Source: Bostrychus sinensis
Lineage: Eukaryota > Chordata > Actinopteri > Gobiiformes > Eleotridae
Assembly: GCA_020698575.1 (NCBI GenBank)
Contig: CM036243.1
Coordinates: 36,569,488-36,633,487 of the forward strand
DNA length: 64,000 bases
Direction: 5' to 3'
Shown: positions 21,835 to 35,080 of the stretch, piece by piece
Layout of the letters: each line of letters starts with the position of its first letter
Position numbering within the stretch: the stretch's first letter is position 1
Notes under the pieces: generated by a model
Databases searched by the model: none
What the model was told of the DNA's origin: nothing
What the model saw: the letters and a program-made list of their open reading frames with translations, nothing else
Position numbers and translations under genes: made by a program

Positions 21835-24792
21835 TCCTGTTTTAGTCCTGATCTATTTGCTTTACTTTAGACCTGGTTTAGACCTGGTTTAGGCCTGGTT
21901 TAGTCCGGGTTTAGACCTGGTTTAGGCCTGGTTTAGTCCTGGTTTAGATCTGGTTTAGTCCAGGTTTAAATCTGGTTAAGTCCTGGTTTAGTTCTGTTTT
22001 AGAACTGGTTTAGACCTGGTTTAGTTTTGATTTAGTCCTGGTTTAGTCCTGGCTTAGCCCTGGTTTAGTTTTGATTTAGTCCTGGATTAGTACTGGTTTA
22101 GTCCTGGTTAAGTCCTGGTTTAGTCCTGGATTAGTCCTGCTTTAGATTTGGTTAAGTCCTGGTTTAGTTCTGTTTTAGTTCTGTTTTAGTCCTGGTTTAG
22201 TACTGGTATAGTTCTGTTTTAGTCCTGGTTTAGTCCTGGTTTAGTCCTGGTTTAGGCTTGGTTTGACCTGGTTTAGTCCTGGTTTAGATCTGGTTTAGGC
22301 CTGGTTTAGTCCTGGTTTAATCCTGGTTTAGATCTGGTGTAGTCCTGGTTTAGATCTGGTTTAGTCCTGGTTTAGTCCTGGATTAGTCCTGGTTTAATCC
22401 TGGTTTAGATCTGGTGTAGTCCTGGTTTAGATCTGGTTTAGGCCTGGTTTAGGCCTGGTTTAGTCCTGGTTTAGTCCTGGTTTAGATCTGGTGTAGTCCT
22501 GGTTTAGTCCTGCTTTAGATCTGGTTAAGTCCTGGTTTAGTCCTGTTTTAGTTCTGTTTTAGTCCTGGTTTAGTCCTGGTTTAGTTCTGTTTTAGTCCTG
22601 GTTTTGTCCTGGTTTAGTCCTGGTTTAGGCTTGGTTTTACCTGGTTTAGTCCTGGTTTAGTCCTGCTTTAGATCTGGTTAAGTCCTGGTTTAGTCCTGTT
22701 TTAGTTCTGTTTTAGTCCTGGTTTAGTCCTGGTTTAGTTCTGTTTTAGTCCTGGTTTTGTCCTGGTTTAGTCCTGGTTTAGGCTTGGTTTTACCTGGTTT
22801 AGTCCTGGTTTAGTCCTGGTTTAGATCTGGTGTAGTCCTGGTTTAGGCCTGGTTTAGATCTGGTTAAGTCCTGGTTTAGTCCTGTTTTAGTTCTGTTTTA
22901 GTCCTGGTTTAGTCCTGGTTTAGTTCTGTTTTAGACCTGGTTAAGTCCTGGTTTAGGCCTGGTTTAGGCTTGGTTTGACCTGGTTTAGTCCTGGTTTAGT
23001 CCTGGTTTAGGCCTGGTTTAGATCTGATGTAGTCCTGGTTTAGTCCTGGTTTAGTCCTGGTTTAGGCCTGGTTTGACCTGGTTTAGACCTGGTTTAGTCC
23101 TGGTTTAGGCCTGGGTTGACCTGGTTTAGACCTGGTTTAGTCCTGGTTTAGTCCTGGTTTAGGCGTGGTTTAGTCCTGGTTTAGTGCTGGTTTGACCTGG
23201 TTTAGACCTGGTTTAGTCCTGGTTTAGGCCTGGTTTGACCTGGTTTAGACCTGGTTTAGTCCTGGTTTAGTCCTGGTTTAGGCCTGGTTTAGTACTGGTT
23301 TAGTCCTGGTTTAGGCCTGGTTTAGGCCTGGTTTGACCTGGTTTAGACCTGGTTTAGTCCTGGTTTAATCCTGGTTTAGATCTGGTGTAGTCCTGGTTTA
23401 GATCTGGTTTAGTCCTGGTTTAGTCCTGGATTAGTCCTGGTTTAATCCTGGTTTAGATCTGGTGTAGTCCTGGTTTAGATCTGGTTTAGGCCTGGTTTAG
23501 TCCTGGTTTAGTCCTGGTTTAGATCTGGTGTAGTCCTGGTTTAGTCCTGCTTTAGATCTGGTTAAGTCCTGGTTTAGTCCTGTTTTAGTTCTGTTTTAGT
23601 CCTGGTTTAGTCCTGGTTTAGTTCTGTTTTAGTCCTGGTTTTGTCCTGGTTTAGTCCTGGTTTAGGCTTGGTTTTACCTGGTTTAGTCCTGGTTTAGTCC
23701 TGGTTTAGATCTGGTGTAGTCCTGGTTTAGTCCTGGTTTAGGCCTGGTTTAGATCTGGTTAAGTCCTGGTTTAGTCCTGTTTTAGTTCTGTTTTAGTCCT
23801 GGTTTAGTCCTGGTTTAGTCCTGGTTTAGTTCTGTTTTAGTCCTGGTTAAGTCCTGGTTTAGGCCTGGTTTAGGCTTGGTTTGACCTGGTTTAGTCCTGG
23901 TTTAGTCCTGGTTTAGATCTGGTGTAGTCCTGGTTTAGTCCTGGTTTAGGCCTGGTTTAGATCTGGTTAAGTCCTGGTTTAGTCCTGTTTTAGTTCTGTT
24001 TTAGTCCTGTTTTAGTCCTGGTTAAGTCCTGGTTTAGGCCTGGTTTAGGCTTGGTTTGACCTGGTTTAGTCCTGGTTTAGTCCTGGTTTAGGCCTGGTTT
24101 AGATCTGATGTAGTCCTGGTTTAGTCCTGGTTTAGGCCTGGTTTAGTCCTGGTTTAGTCCTGGTTTAGTGCTGGTTTGACCTGGTTTAGTCCTGGTTTAG
24201 TCCTGGTTTAGTCCAGGTTTAGTTCTGGTTTAGTCCTGGTTTAGGCCTGGTTTAGGCCTGGTTTAGGCCTGGTTTCGTCCTGGTTTAGTTCTGGTTTAGT
24301 CCTGGTTTAGTGCTGGTTTGACCTGGTTTAGTCCTGGTTTAGTCCTGGTTTAGGCCTGGTTTAGGCCTGGTTTGGGCCTGAGTTGACCTGGTTTAGTCCT
24401 GGTTTAGTCTTGGTTTAGTTCTGGTTTAGTCCTGGTTTAGTCCTGGTTTAGTCCTGGTTTAGATCTGGTTTGACCTGGTTTAGTCCTGGTTTAGGCCTGG
24501 TTTAGTGCTGGTTTAGTCCTGGTTTAGACCTTGTTTAGTCCTGGTTTAGTCCTGGTTTAGTGCTGGTTTGACCTGGTTTGACCTGGTTTAGTCCTGGTTT
24601 AGTGCTGGTTTAGTGCTGGTTTAGTCCTGGTTTAGTCCTGGTTAAGTCCTGGTTTAGACCTTGTTTAGTCCTGGTTTAGTCCTGGTTTAGTCCTGGTTAA
24701 GTCCTGGTTTAGACCTTGTTTAGTCCTGGTTTAGACCTTGTTTAGTCCTGGTTTAGGCCTGGTTTAGTCCTGGTTTAGTCCTGGTTTAGTCC
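21835..24792. repeat. 11-bp minisatellite array 4
   Basis: About 270 units. It has its own higher-order pattern: a block with TCCTGTTTTAGTTCTGTTTTAG units and a GGCTTGGTTTTACC or GGCTTGGTTTGACC unit recurs at about 22,190, 22,545, 22,690, 22,880, 23,580, 23,780 and 23,980. This array has been amplified locally by segments of roughly 150-1,200 bp. Confidence 0.95.
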
Positions 24793-25977
24793 TGGATTCT
24801 AGACTTTCCTCTGAACCAACAGAGGACACAGAACCAGACTTCTGCTTTTGGAACAAAAACACAGAAACTAACCCTGTCATCAACTCATGGCAAAATAATT
24901 TACTTCTTTAAAACAGTTTGGCCTGGTTCTGTTGCACAGCACTGTGTCCTCTCTAAGTTATCTCTCGATGGACATAAACCGCTGCAGTAACATGATATCT
25001 GTAGAAAAATGGTCATAAACAAAGTTTATCTTCTTTTATCACAAAATGTAAGAGACACCGCTGCTCTGAAGAAGAAAAAGAAGAAAAAGAAGAAGAAGAA
25101 GAAGAAGAAGAAGAAGAAGAAGAAATGTGGTGCAATGTCAAAGATGTTTGTTAATGATGACGAGGACGAGATGAGGTTTGATAAATGTGTCGTAAGATTG
25201 TTTTGGAAACATTTTGCAAATATGTAAATACAACTGAACCATGACAAGTAAGACACAGTGTGGCCCAGGTCAAAGGTCACAGAAAGCCTGGATTCAACAC
25301 AGGAACAGCACTAAATTATAATTCTACCTAAACAAAAAGGGACTATATTCTGCAAAATCTACCTTTTTTAACTTTTCTCCCATGTTATGTTGTTCTCTCA
25401 TCAAAAACAGACCTGGAGTTTCATTCACGCCTGTTTGAGTAATCCTGTATTCTCTGGTGCTGAGTTTCTGAGGCCTCAGAACGCTCAGTTCCACAAACCT
25501 CCGCCCACTCCAGGAAGCACTGACCAATCACCAAGCCCTCTACATCCAGTCTGCTCTCATTCATTTATCCAAAAACAAAACACTGTACAGCTCTGTTTCC
25601 ACTGATTCCTCACACACTTTTATTTTGGAGTAAAATGATACAAAAAGTTTAAGGAAATGATTTTAATCATTTTCAAACGACAGTAACAGCTCTGCCCTCT
25701 GCTGGTCTCCTTTGGTTTCTTTATGTCAGTAGTAGAGTATTTATTAAAACTGTTTTCTTTTATTCACATAATGTTTTTAAAGTCTGTAAACTGTGCTGCT
25801 GTTCTAGAGGAGACCAAGACAGGTTTAAAAATATAAATAAAAACAAAATATTCTCTTTAATAAAGTTCTGTTGCTTTACAAAGTATGTGCTGTAAATACT
25901 GTAAGTTTACTGCAGTGGTTCTCAAACTGTGGTCCAGGTCTGACTGATGGTACGCACTACACAGGCTTCCTCTGGTG
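24793..25977. repeat. ~1.2-kb spacer unit, copy D
   Basis: Full-length copy with the shortest (GAA)n tract (25,068-25,124) and the MITE-like element at about 25,335-25,860. Confidence 0.92.
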
Positions 25978-28900
25978 GTCCTGTTTTAGTCCTGATCTAT
26001 TTGCTTTAGTTTAGACCTGGTTTAGTCCTGGTTTAGGCCTGATCTATTTGCTTTAGTTTAGTCCTGGTTTAGTCCTGGTTTAGGCCTGGTTTAGGCCTGG
26101 TGTAGGCCTGGTTTAGGCCTGATCTATTTGCTTTAGTTTAGACCTGGTTTAGTCCTGGTTTAGTCCTGGTTTAGGCCTGGTTTAGGCCTGATCTATTTGC
26201 TTTAGTTTAGACCTGGTTTAGTCCTGGTTTAGACCTGGTTTAGGCCTGGTTTAGATCTGGTTTAGACCTGGTTTAGCCCTGGTTTAGTTTTGATTTAGTC
26301 CTGGATTAGTCCTGATTTAGTCCTGGTTTGACCTGGTTTAGTCCTGGTTTAGTCCTGGTTTAGATCTGGTTTAGGCCTGGTTTGACCTGGTTTAGTCCTG
26401 GTTTAGTCCTGGTTTAGATCTGGTGTAGTCCTGGTTTAGTCCTGGTTTAGATCTGGTTTAGACCTGGTTTAGCTCTGGTTTAGTTCTGGTTTAGTTCTAG
26501 TTTAGTCCTGGTTTAGGCCTGGTTTAGTTCTGGTTTAGTTCTAGTTTAGTCCTGGTTTAGGCCTGGTTTAGATCTGGTTTAGACCTGGTTTAGCTCTGGT
26601 TTAGTTTTGATTTAGTCCTGGATTAGTCCTGGTTTAGTCCTGGTTTAGTCCTGGTTTAGTCCTGGTTTAGCCTTGGTTTAGTTTTGATTTATTCCTGGAT
26701 TAGTCCTGGTTTAGTCCTGGTTTAGTCCTGGTTTAGATCTGGTTTAGGCCTGGTTTGACCTGGTTTAGTCCTGGTTTGACCTGGTTTAGGCCTGATCTAT
26801 TTGCTTTAGTTTAGACCTGGTTTAGTCCTGGTTTAGTCCTGGTTTAGGCCTGGTTTAGGCCTGGTTTAGGCCTGATCTATTTGCTTTAGTTTAGACCTGG
26901 TTTAGTCCTGGTTTAGATCTGGTTTAGACCTGGTTTGACCTGGTTTAGTCCTGGTTTGACCTGGTTTAGTCCTGATCTATTTGCTTTAGTTTAGACCTGG
27001 TTTAGTCCTGGTTTAGTCCTGGTTTAGGCCTGGTTTAGACCTGGTTTAGTCCTGGTTTAGGCCGGGATTAGGCCTGATCTATTTGCTTTAGTTTAGACCT
27101 GGTTTAGTCCTGGTTTAGTCCTGGTTTAGGTCTGGTTTAGGCCTGATCTATTTGCTTTAGTTTAGACCTGGTTTAGTCCTGGTTTAGTCCTGGTTTAGTC
27201 CTGGTTTAGGCCTGGTTTAGGCCTGGTTTAGGCCTGATCTATTTGCTTTAGTTTAGACCTGGTTTAGTCCTGGTTTAGTCCTGGTTTAGGCCTGGTTTAG
27301 GCCTGATCTATTTGCTTTAGTTTAGACCTGGTTTAGTCCTGGTTTAGACCTGGTTTAGTCCTGGTTTAGATCTGGTTTAGACCTGGTTTAGCCCTGGTTT
27401 AGTTTTGATTTAGTCCTGGATTAGTCCTGGTTTAGTCCTGGTTTAGATCTGGTTTAGGCCTGGTTTGACCTGGTTTAGTCCTGGTTTGACCTGGTTTAGT
27501 CCTGGTTTAGTCCTGGTTTAGGCCTGGTTTGACCTGGGTTAGTCATTGTTTAGTCCTGGTTTAGTCCTGGTTTAGTCCTGGTTTAGTTCTGGTTTAGTTC
27601 TAGTTTAGTTTTGGTTTAGGCCTGGTTTAGATCTGGTTTAGACCTGGTTTAGTTCTGGTTTAGATTTGGTTTAGTCCTGGTTTAGTCCTGGTTTAGTCCT
27701 GGTTTAGTCCTGGTTTAGTCCTGGTTTAGATCTGGTTTAGTCCTGGTTTAGCCCTGGTTTAGTTTTGATTTAGTCCTGGTTTAGTCCTGGTTTAGGAATG
27801 CTTTAGATCTGGTTAAGTCCTGGTTTAGTCCTGGTTTAGTTCTGATTTAGTCCTGGTTTAGTCCTGGTTTAATCCTGGTTTGAACTGGTTTAGGCCTGGT
27901 TTAGGCCTGGTTTAGTCCTGGTTTAGTCCTGGTTTAGTCCTGGTTTAGTGCTGGTTTGACCTGGTTTATTCCTGGTTTAGTTCTGGTTTAGTCCTGGTTT
28001 AGTCCTGGTTTGACCTGGTTTAGTCCTGGTTTAGTCCTGGTTTAGTTCTGGTTTAGTCCGGGTTTAGATCTGGTTTAAGCCTGGTTTAGGCCTGGTTTAG
28101 TCCTGGTTTGAACTGGTTTAGGCCTGGTTTAGGCCTGGTTTAGGCCTGGTTTAGGCCTGGTTTAGTCCTGGTTTAGTCCTGGTTTAGGCCTGGTTTAGGC
28201 CTGGTTTAGGCCTGGTTTAGGCCTGGTTTAGGCCTGGTTTGAACTGGTTTAAGCCTGGTTTAGGCCTGGTTTAGGCCTGGTTTCGTACTGGTTTAGGCCT
28301 GGTTTAGGCCTGGTTTAGTACTGGTTTAGTCCTGGTTTAGGCCTGGTTTAGTCCTGGTTTGGCCTGGTTTAGTCCTGGTTTAGTCCTGGTTTGGGCCTGG
28401 TTTGGGCCTGGTTTGAACTGGTTTAAGCCTGGTTTAGGCCTGGTTTAGGCCTGGTTTAGTACTGGTTTAGTCCTGGTTTAGGCCTGGTTTAGTCCTGGTT
28501 TGGCCTGGTTTAGTCCTGGTTTAGGCCTTGTTTAGGCCTGGTTTAGTCCGGGTTTTGTCCGGGTTTAGTCCGGGTTTGGGCTTGGTTTGACCTGGTTTAG
28601 TCCTGGTTTAGTCCTGGTTTAGTTCTGGTTTAGTCCGGGTTTAGATCTGGTTTAAGCCTGGTTTAGGCCTGGTTTAGTCCTGGTTTAGTCCGGGTTAAAT
28701 CCTGGTTTAGGCCTTGTTTAGGCCTGGTTTAGTCCTGGTTTAGTCCTGGTTTAGGCCTTGTTTAGGCCTGGTTTAGTCCTGGTTTAGGACTGGTTTAGTC
28801 CGGGTTTTGTCCGGGTTTAGTCCGGGTTTGGGCTTGGTTTGACCTGGTTTAGTCCTGGTTTAGTCCTGGTTTAGTTCTGGTTTAGTCCGGGTTTAGATCT

Positions 28901-31900
28901 GGTTTAAGCCTGGTTTAGGCCTGGTTTAGGCCTGGTTTAGGCCTGGTTTAGTCCTGGTTTAGTCCGGGTTAAATCCTGGTTTAGGCCTTGTTTAGGCCTG
29001 GTTTAGTCCTGGTTTAGTCCTGGTTTAGTTCTGGTTTAGTCCTGGTTTAGTCCTGGTTTAGGTCTGGTTTAGTTCGGGTTTAGATCTGGTTTAAGCCTGG
29101 TTTAGGCCTGGTTTAGGCCTGGTTTAGTCCTGGTTTAGTCCTGGTTTAGTCCTGGTTTAGTTCTGGTTTAGTCCGGGTTTAGTCCTGGTTTAGTCCTGGT
29201 TTAGTCCTGGTTTAGTCCGGGTTTAGATCTGGTTTAAGCCTGGTTTAAGCCTGGTTTAGGCCTGGTTTAGGCCTGGTTTAGTCCTGGTTTAGTCCTGGTT
29301 TAGTCCTGGTTTAGTCCGGGTTTAGATCTGGTTTAAGCCTGGTTTAAGCCTGGTTTAGGCCTGGTTTAGGCCTTGTTTAGTCCTGGTTTAGTCCTGGTTT
29401 AGTCCTGGTTTAGTCCTGGTTTAGGTCTGGTTTAGTTCGGGTTTAGATCTGGTTTAGTCCTGGTTTAGTCCTGGTTTAGACCTGGTTTAGGTCTTGTTTA
29501 GTTCGGGTTTAGATCTGGTTAAGTCCTGGTTTAGTTCTGGTTTAGGCCTGGTTTAGTCCTGGTTTAGTCCGGGTTAAATCCTGGTTTAGGCCTTGTTTAG
29601 TCCTGGTTTAGTCCTGGTTTAGTCCTGGTTTAATCCTGGTTTAGTTCTGGTTTAGTCCGGGTTTAGGCCTGGTTTAGTCCTGGTTTGACCTGGTTTAGTC
29701 CTGGTTTAGTCCTGGTTTAGGCCTGGTTTAGTCCTGGTTTAGGCCTGGTTTAGTCCTGGTTTGACCTGGTTTAGTCCTGGTTTAGTCCTGGTTTAGTCCT
29801 GGTTTAGTCCGGGTTTAGTCCGGGTTTAGTTCGGGTTTAGTCCTGGTTTAGTTCTGGTTTAGTCCGGGTTTAGGCCTGGTTTAGTCCTGGTTTAGGCCTG
29901 GTTTAGTCCTGGTTTGACCTGGTTTAGTCCTGGTTTAGTCCTGGTTTAGTCCTGGTTTAGTCCGGATTTAGTCCGGGTTTAGTCCTGGTTTAGTCCTGGT
30001 TTAGTCCTGGTTTAGTCCTGGTTTAGTCCTGGTTTAGTCCTGGTTTAGTCCTGGTTTAGTCCGGGTTTAGTCCGGGTTTAGTCCTGCTTTAGGCCTGGTT
30101 TAGGCCTGGTTTAGGCCTGGTTTAGGCCTGGTTTATTCCTGGTTTGACCTGGTTAAGTCCTGGTTTAGTCCTGGTTTAGTTCTGGTTAAGTCCGGGTTAA
30201 GCCCTTGTTTAGGCCTGGTTTAGGCCTGGTTTAGTCCTGGTTTAGGCCTGGTTTAGGCCTGGTTTAGTCCTGGTTTAGTCCTGGTTTAGATCTGGTTTAG
30301 TCCTGGTTTAGTCCTGGTTTAGACCTGGTTTAGTCCTGGTTTAGTCCTGGTTTAGATCTGGTTTAGTCCTGGTTTAGTCCTGGTTTAGCCCAAGTTTAGT
30401 TTTGATTTAGTCCTGGATTAGTCCTGGTTTAGTCCTGCTTTAGATCTGGTTAAGTCCTGGTTAAGTCCTGGTTTAGTCCTGGTTTAGTTTTGGTTTAGTC
30501 CTGGTTTAGACCTGGTCTAGTGCTGGTTAAGTTCTGGTTTAGACCTCGTTTAGTCCTGGTTTAGACCTGGTTTAGACCTGGTTTAGACCTGGTTTAGTCC
30601 TGGTTTAGACCTGGTTTAGACCTGGTTTAGTCCTGGTTTAGTCCTGGTTTAGTCCTGGTTTAGACCTGGTCTAGTGCTGGTTTAGTTCTGGTTTAGACCT
30701 GGTTTAGTCCTGGTTTAGACCTGGTTTAGACCTGGTTTAGTCCTGGTTTAGACCTGGTTTAGACCTGGTTTAGTCCTGGTTTAGTCCTGGTTTAGTCCTG
30801 GTTTAGACCTGGTCTAGTGCTGGTTTAGTTCTGGTTTAGACCTGGTTTAGTCCTGGTTTAGTCCTGGTTTAGACCTGGTTTAGGCCTGGTTTAGTCCTGG
30901 TTTGACCTGGTTTAGTCCTGGTTTAGTCCTGGTTTAGTCCTGGTTTAGTCCGGGTTTAGTCCGGGTTTAGTTCGGGTTTAGATCTGGTTTAGTCCTGGTT
31001 TAGGCCTGGTTTAGGCCTGATCTATTTGCTTTAGTTTAGACCTGGTTTAGTCCTGGTTTAGTCCTGGTTTAGGCCTGGTTTAGGCCTGATCTATTTGCTT
31101 TAGTTTAGACCTGGTTTAGTCCTAGTTTAGTCCTGGTTTAGTCCTGGTTTAGGCCTGGTTTAGGACTGGTTTAGGCCTGATCTATTTGCTTTAGTTTAGA
31201 CCTGGTTTAGTCCTGGTTTAGTCCTGGTTTAGGCCTGGTTTAGGCCTGATCTATTTGCTTTAGTTTAGACCTGGTTTAGTCCTGGTTTAGATCTGGTTTA
31301 GACCTGGTTTAGCCCTGGTTTAGTTTTGATTTAGTCCTGGATTAGTCCTGGTTTAGTCCTGGTTTAGATCTGGTTTAGGCCTGGTTTGACCTGGTTTAGT
31401 CCTGGTTTGACCTGGTTTAGTCCTGGTTTAGTCCTGGTTTAGGCCTGGTTTGACCTGGTTTAGTCATTGTTTAGTCCTGGTTTAGTCCTGGTTTAGTCCT
31501 GGTTTAGTTCTGGTTTAGTTCTAGTTTAGTTTTGGTTTAGGCCTGGTTTAGATCTGGTTTAGATCTGGTTTAGACCTGGTTTAGTTCTGGTTTAGATTTG
31601 GTTTAGTCCTGGTTTAGTCCTGGTTTAGTCCTGGTTTAGTCCTGGTTTAGATCTGGTTTAGTCCTGGTTTAGCCTTGGTTTAGTTTTGATTTATTCCTGG
31701 ATTAGTCCTGGTTTAGCCCTGGTTTAGTTTTGATTTAGTCCTGGTTTAGTCTTGGTTTAGGAATGCTTTAGATCTGGTTAAGTCCTGGTTTAGTCCTGGT
31801 TTAGTTCTGATTTAGTCCTGGTTTAGTCCTGGTTTAATCCTGGTTTAGGCCTGGTTTAATCCTGGTTTAGGCTTGGTTTGACCTGGTTTAGTCCTAGTTT

Positions 31901-34900
31901 AGTCCTGGTTTAGCCCTGGTTTAATCCTGGTTTAGCCCTGGTTTAATCCTGGTTTAGTCCTGGTTTAGTCCTAGTTTAGGCCTGGTTTAGGCATGGTTTA
32001 GTCCTGGTTTGACCTGGTTTAGACCTGGTTTAGAGCTGGTTTAGTCATCGCTTAGACCTGGTTTAGTCCTGGTTTAGTCCTGGTTTAGGCCTGGTTTGAC
32101 CTGGTTTGACCTGGTTTAGTCCTGGTTTAGTACTGGTTTAGTCCTGGTTTAGTCCTGGTTTAGTCCTCGTTTAGGCCTGGTTTTGACCTGGTTTAGTTTT
32201 GGTTTAGATCTGGTTTAGTCCTGGTTTAGTCCTGGTTTAGTCCTGGTTTAGGCCTCGTTTAGGCCTGGTTTTGACCTGGTTTAGTTTTGGTTTAGATCTG
32301 GTTTAGTCCTGGTTTAGTCCTGGTTTAGTCCTAGTTTAGGCCTGGTTTGACCTGGTTTAATCCTGGTTTAGTCCTGGTTTAGTCATGGTTTAGACCTGGT
32401 TTAGTCCTGGTGTAGGCCTGGTTTAGGCCTGGTTTGACCTGGTTTAGGCCTGGTTTAGTCCTGGTTTAGTCCTGGTTTAGTTCTGGTTTAGTCCTGGTTT
32501 AGTCCTGGTTTAGTCCTGGTTTAGGCCTGGTTTGACCTGGTTTAGATCTGGTTTAGTCCTCGTTTAGTCCTGGTTTAGGCCTGGTTTGACCTGGTTTAGT
32601 TTTGGTTTAGATCTGGTTTAGGCCTGGTTTAGTCCTGGTTTAGTCCTGGTTTAGTTCTGGTTTAGTTCTGGTTTAGTCCTGGTTTAGTCCTGGTTTAGTC
32701 CTGGTTTAGGCCTGGTTTGACCTGGTTTAGATCTGGTTTAGTCCTCGTTTAGGCCTGGTTTGACCTGGTTTAGTTTTGGTTTAGATCTGGTTTAGGCCTG
32801 GTTTAGTCCTGGTTTAGTCCTGGTTTAGTTCTGGTTTAGTCCTGGTTTAGTCCTGGTTTAGTCCTGGTTTAGGCCTGGTTTGACCTGGTTTAGATCTGGT
32901 TTAGTCCTCGTTTAGTCCTGGTTTAGGCCTGGTTTGACCTGGTTTAGTTTTGGTTTAGATCTGGTTTAGTCCTGGTTTAGTCCTGGTTTAGTCCTGGTTT
33001 AGTCCTGGTTTAGGCCTGGTTTAGGCCTGGTTTAGTCCTGGTTTAGTTTTGGTTTAGTCCTGGTTTAGTCCTGGTTTAGTCCTAGTTTAGGCCTGGTTTA
33101 GGCCTGGTTTAGACCTGGTTTAGATCTGGTTTAGTCCTGGTTTAGTCGTAGTTTAGTTTTGAGTTAGTCCTGGATTAGTCCTGGTTTAGATCTGGTTTAG
33201 ACCTGGTTTAGACCTGGTTTAGGCCTGGTTTTACCTGGTTTAGTCCTGGTTTAGTCCTGGTTTAGTCCGGGTTTAATTTTGATTTAGTCCTGGATTAGTC
33301 CTGGTTTAGTTCTGGTTTAGACCTGGTTTTGACCTGGTTTAGACCTGGTTAAGGCCTGGTTTAGGCCTGGTTTAGGCCTGGTTTAGTCCTGGTTTAGGCC
33401 TGGTTTAGTCCTGGTTTAGTCCTGGTTTAGGTCTGGTTTAGGTCTGGTTTAGTCCGGGTTTAGATCTGGTTTAGGCCTGGTTTGACCTGGTTTAGGCCTG
33501 GTTTAGGCCTGGTTTAGGCCTGGTTTAGTCCTGGTTTAGTCCTGGTTTAGGTCTGGTTTAGTCCGGGTTTAGATCTGGTTTAGTCCGGGTTTAGATCTGG
33601 TTTAGTCCTGGTTTAGACCTGGTTTAGTCCTGGTTTAGTCCTGGTTTAGTCCTGGTTTAGGTCTGGTTTAGTTCGGGTTTAGATCTGGTTTAGTCCTGGT
33701 TTAGTCCTGGTTTAGTCCTGGTTTAGTTCTGGTTTAGTCCTGGTTTAGTCCTGGTTTAGGTCTGGTTTAGTTCGGGTTTAGATCTGGTTTAGTCCTGGTT
33801 TAGTTCTGGTTTAGTGCTGGTTTAGTTCTGGTTTAGTCCTGGTTTAGTCCTGGTTTAGGTCTTGTTTAGTTCGGGTTTAGATCTGGTTAAGTCCTGGTTT
33901 AGTTCTGGTTTAGGCCTGGTTTAGTCCTGGTTTAGTCCGGGTTAAATCCTGGTTTAGGCCTTGTTTAGTCCTGGTTTAGTCCTGGTTTAGTCCTGGTTTA
34001 GTCCTGGTTTAGTTCTGGTTTAGTCCTGGTTTAGTCCTGGTTTAGTCCTGGTTTAGTCCTGGTTTAGTCCTGGTTTAGTCCTAGTTTAGTCCTGGTTTAG
34101 TCCTGGTTTAGTCCTGGTTTAGTCCTGGTTTAGTCCTGGTTTAGTCCTGGTTTAGTCCTGGTTTAGACCTGGTTTAGTCCTGGTTTAGTCCTGGTTTAGA
34201 CCTGGTTTAGTCCTGGTTTAGTCCTGGTTTAGACCTGGTTTAGTCCTGGTTTAGACCTGGTTTAGTCCTGGTTTAGTCCTGGTTTAGTCCTGGTTTAGAC
34301 CTGGTTTAGCCCTGGTTTAGACCTGGTTTAGTCCTGGTTTAGACCTGGTTTAGTCCTGGTTTAGTCCTGGTTTAGTCCTGGTTTAGACCTGGTTTAGACC
34401 TGGTTTAGTCCTGGTTTAGACCTGGTTTAGTCCTGGTTTAGACCTGGTTTAGTCCTGGTTTAGACCTGGTTTAGTCCTGGTTTAGTCCTGGTTTAGACCT
34501 GGTTTAGTCCTGGTTTAGTCCTGTTTTAGTCCTGGTTTGGACCTGGTTTAGTCCTGGTTTAGTCCTGGTTTAGTCCTGGTTTAGCCCGGGTTTAGATCTG
34601 GTTTAGTCCTGGTTTAGTCCTGGTTTAGTCCGGGTTAAATCCTGGTTTAGGCCTTGTTTAGTCCTGGTTTAGTCCTGGTTTAGTCCTGGTTTAGGCCTGG
34701 TTTAGTCCTGGTTTGGGCCTGGTTTGACCTGGTTTAGTCCTGGTTTAGTCCTGGTTTAGTCCGGGTTTAGTCCGGGTTTAGTCCGGGTTTAGTCCTGCTT
34801 TAGTCCTGGTTTAGTCCTGGTTTAGTCCTGGTTTAGTCCTGGTTTAGTCCGGGTTTAGTCCGGGTTTAGTCCGGGTTTAGTCCTGCTTTAGTCCTGGTTT

Positions 34901-35080
34901 AGTTCTGGTTTAGTCCTGGTTTAGTCCTGGTTTAGTTCTGGTTTAGTCCTGGTTTAGTCCTGGTTTAGTTCTGGTTTAGGTCTGGTTTAGTTCTGGTTTA
35001 GTCCTGGTTTAGTCCTGGTTTAGACCTTGTTTAGTCCTGGTTTAGGCCTGGTTTAGTCCTGGTTTAGTCCTGGTTTAGAC
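25978..35080. repeat. 11-bp minisatellite array 5 (9.1 kb)
   Basis: Largest array, over 800 units. Its first third is interspersed with the longer variant CCTGATCTATTTGCTTTAG about ten times between 25,990 and 27,310, and it recurs near 31,020-31,250. Variant order at 31,300-32,400 repeats that of 27,360-27,900 and of arrays 1 and 2. The last ~1.2 kb is a simpler mix of TCC and GACC units. Confidence 0.96.
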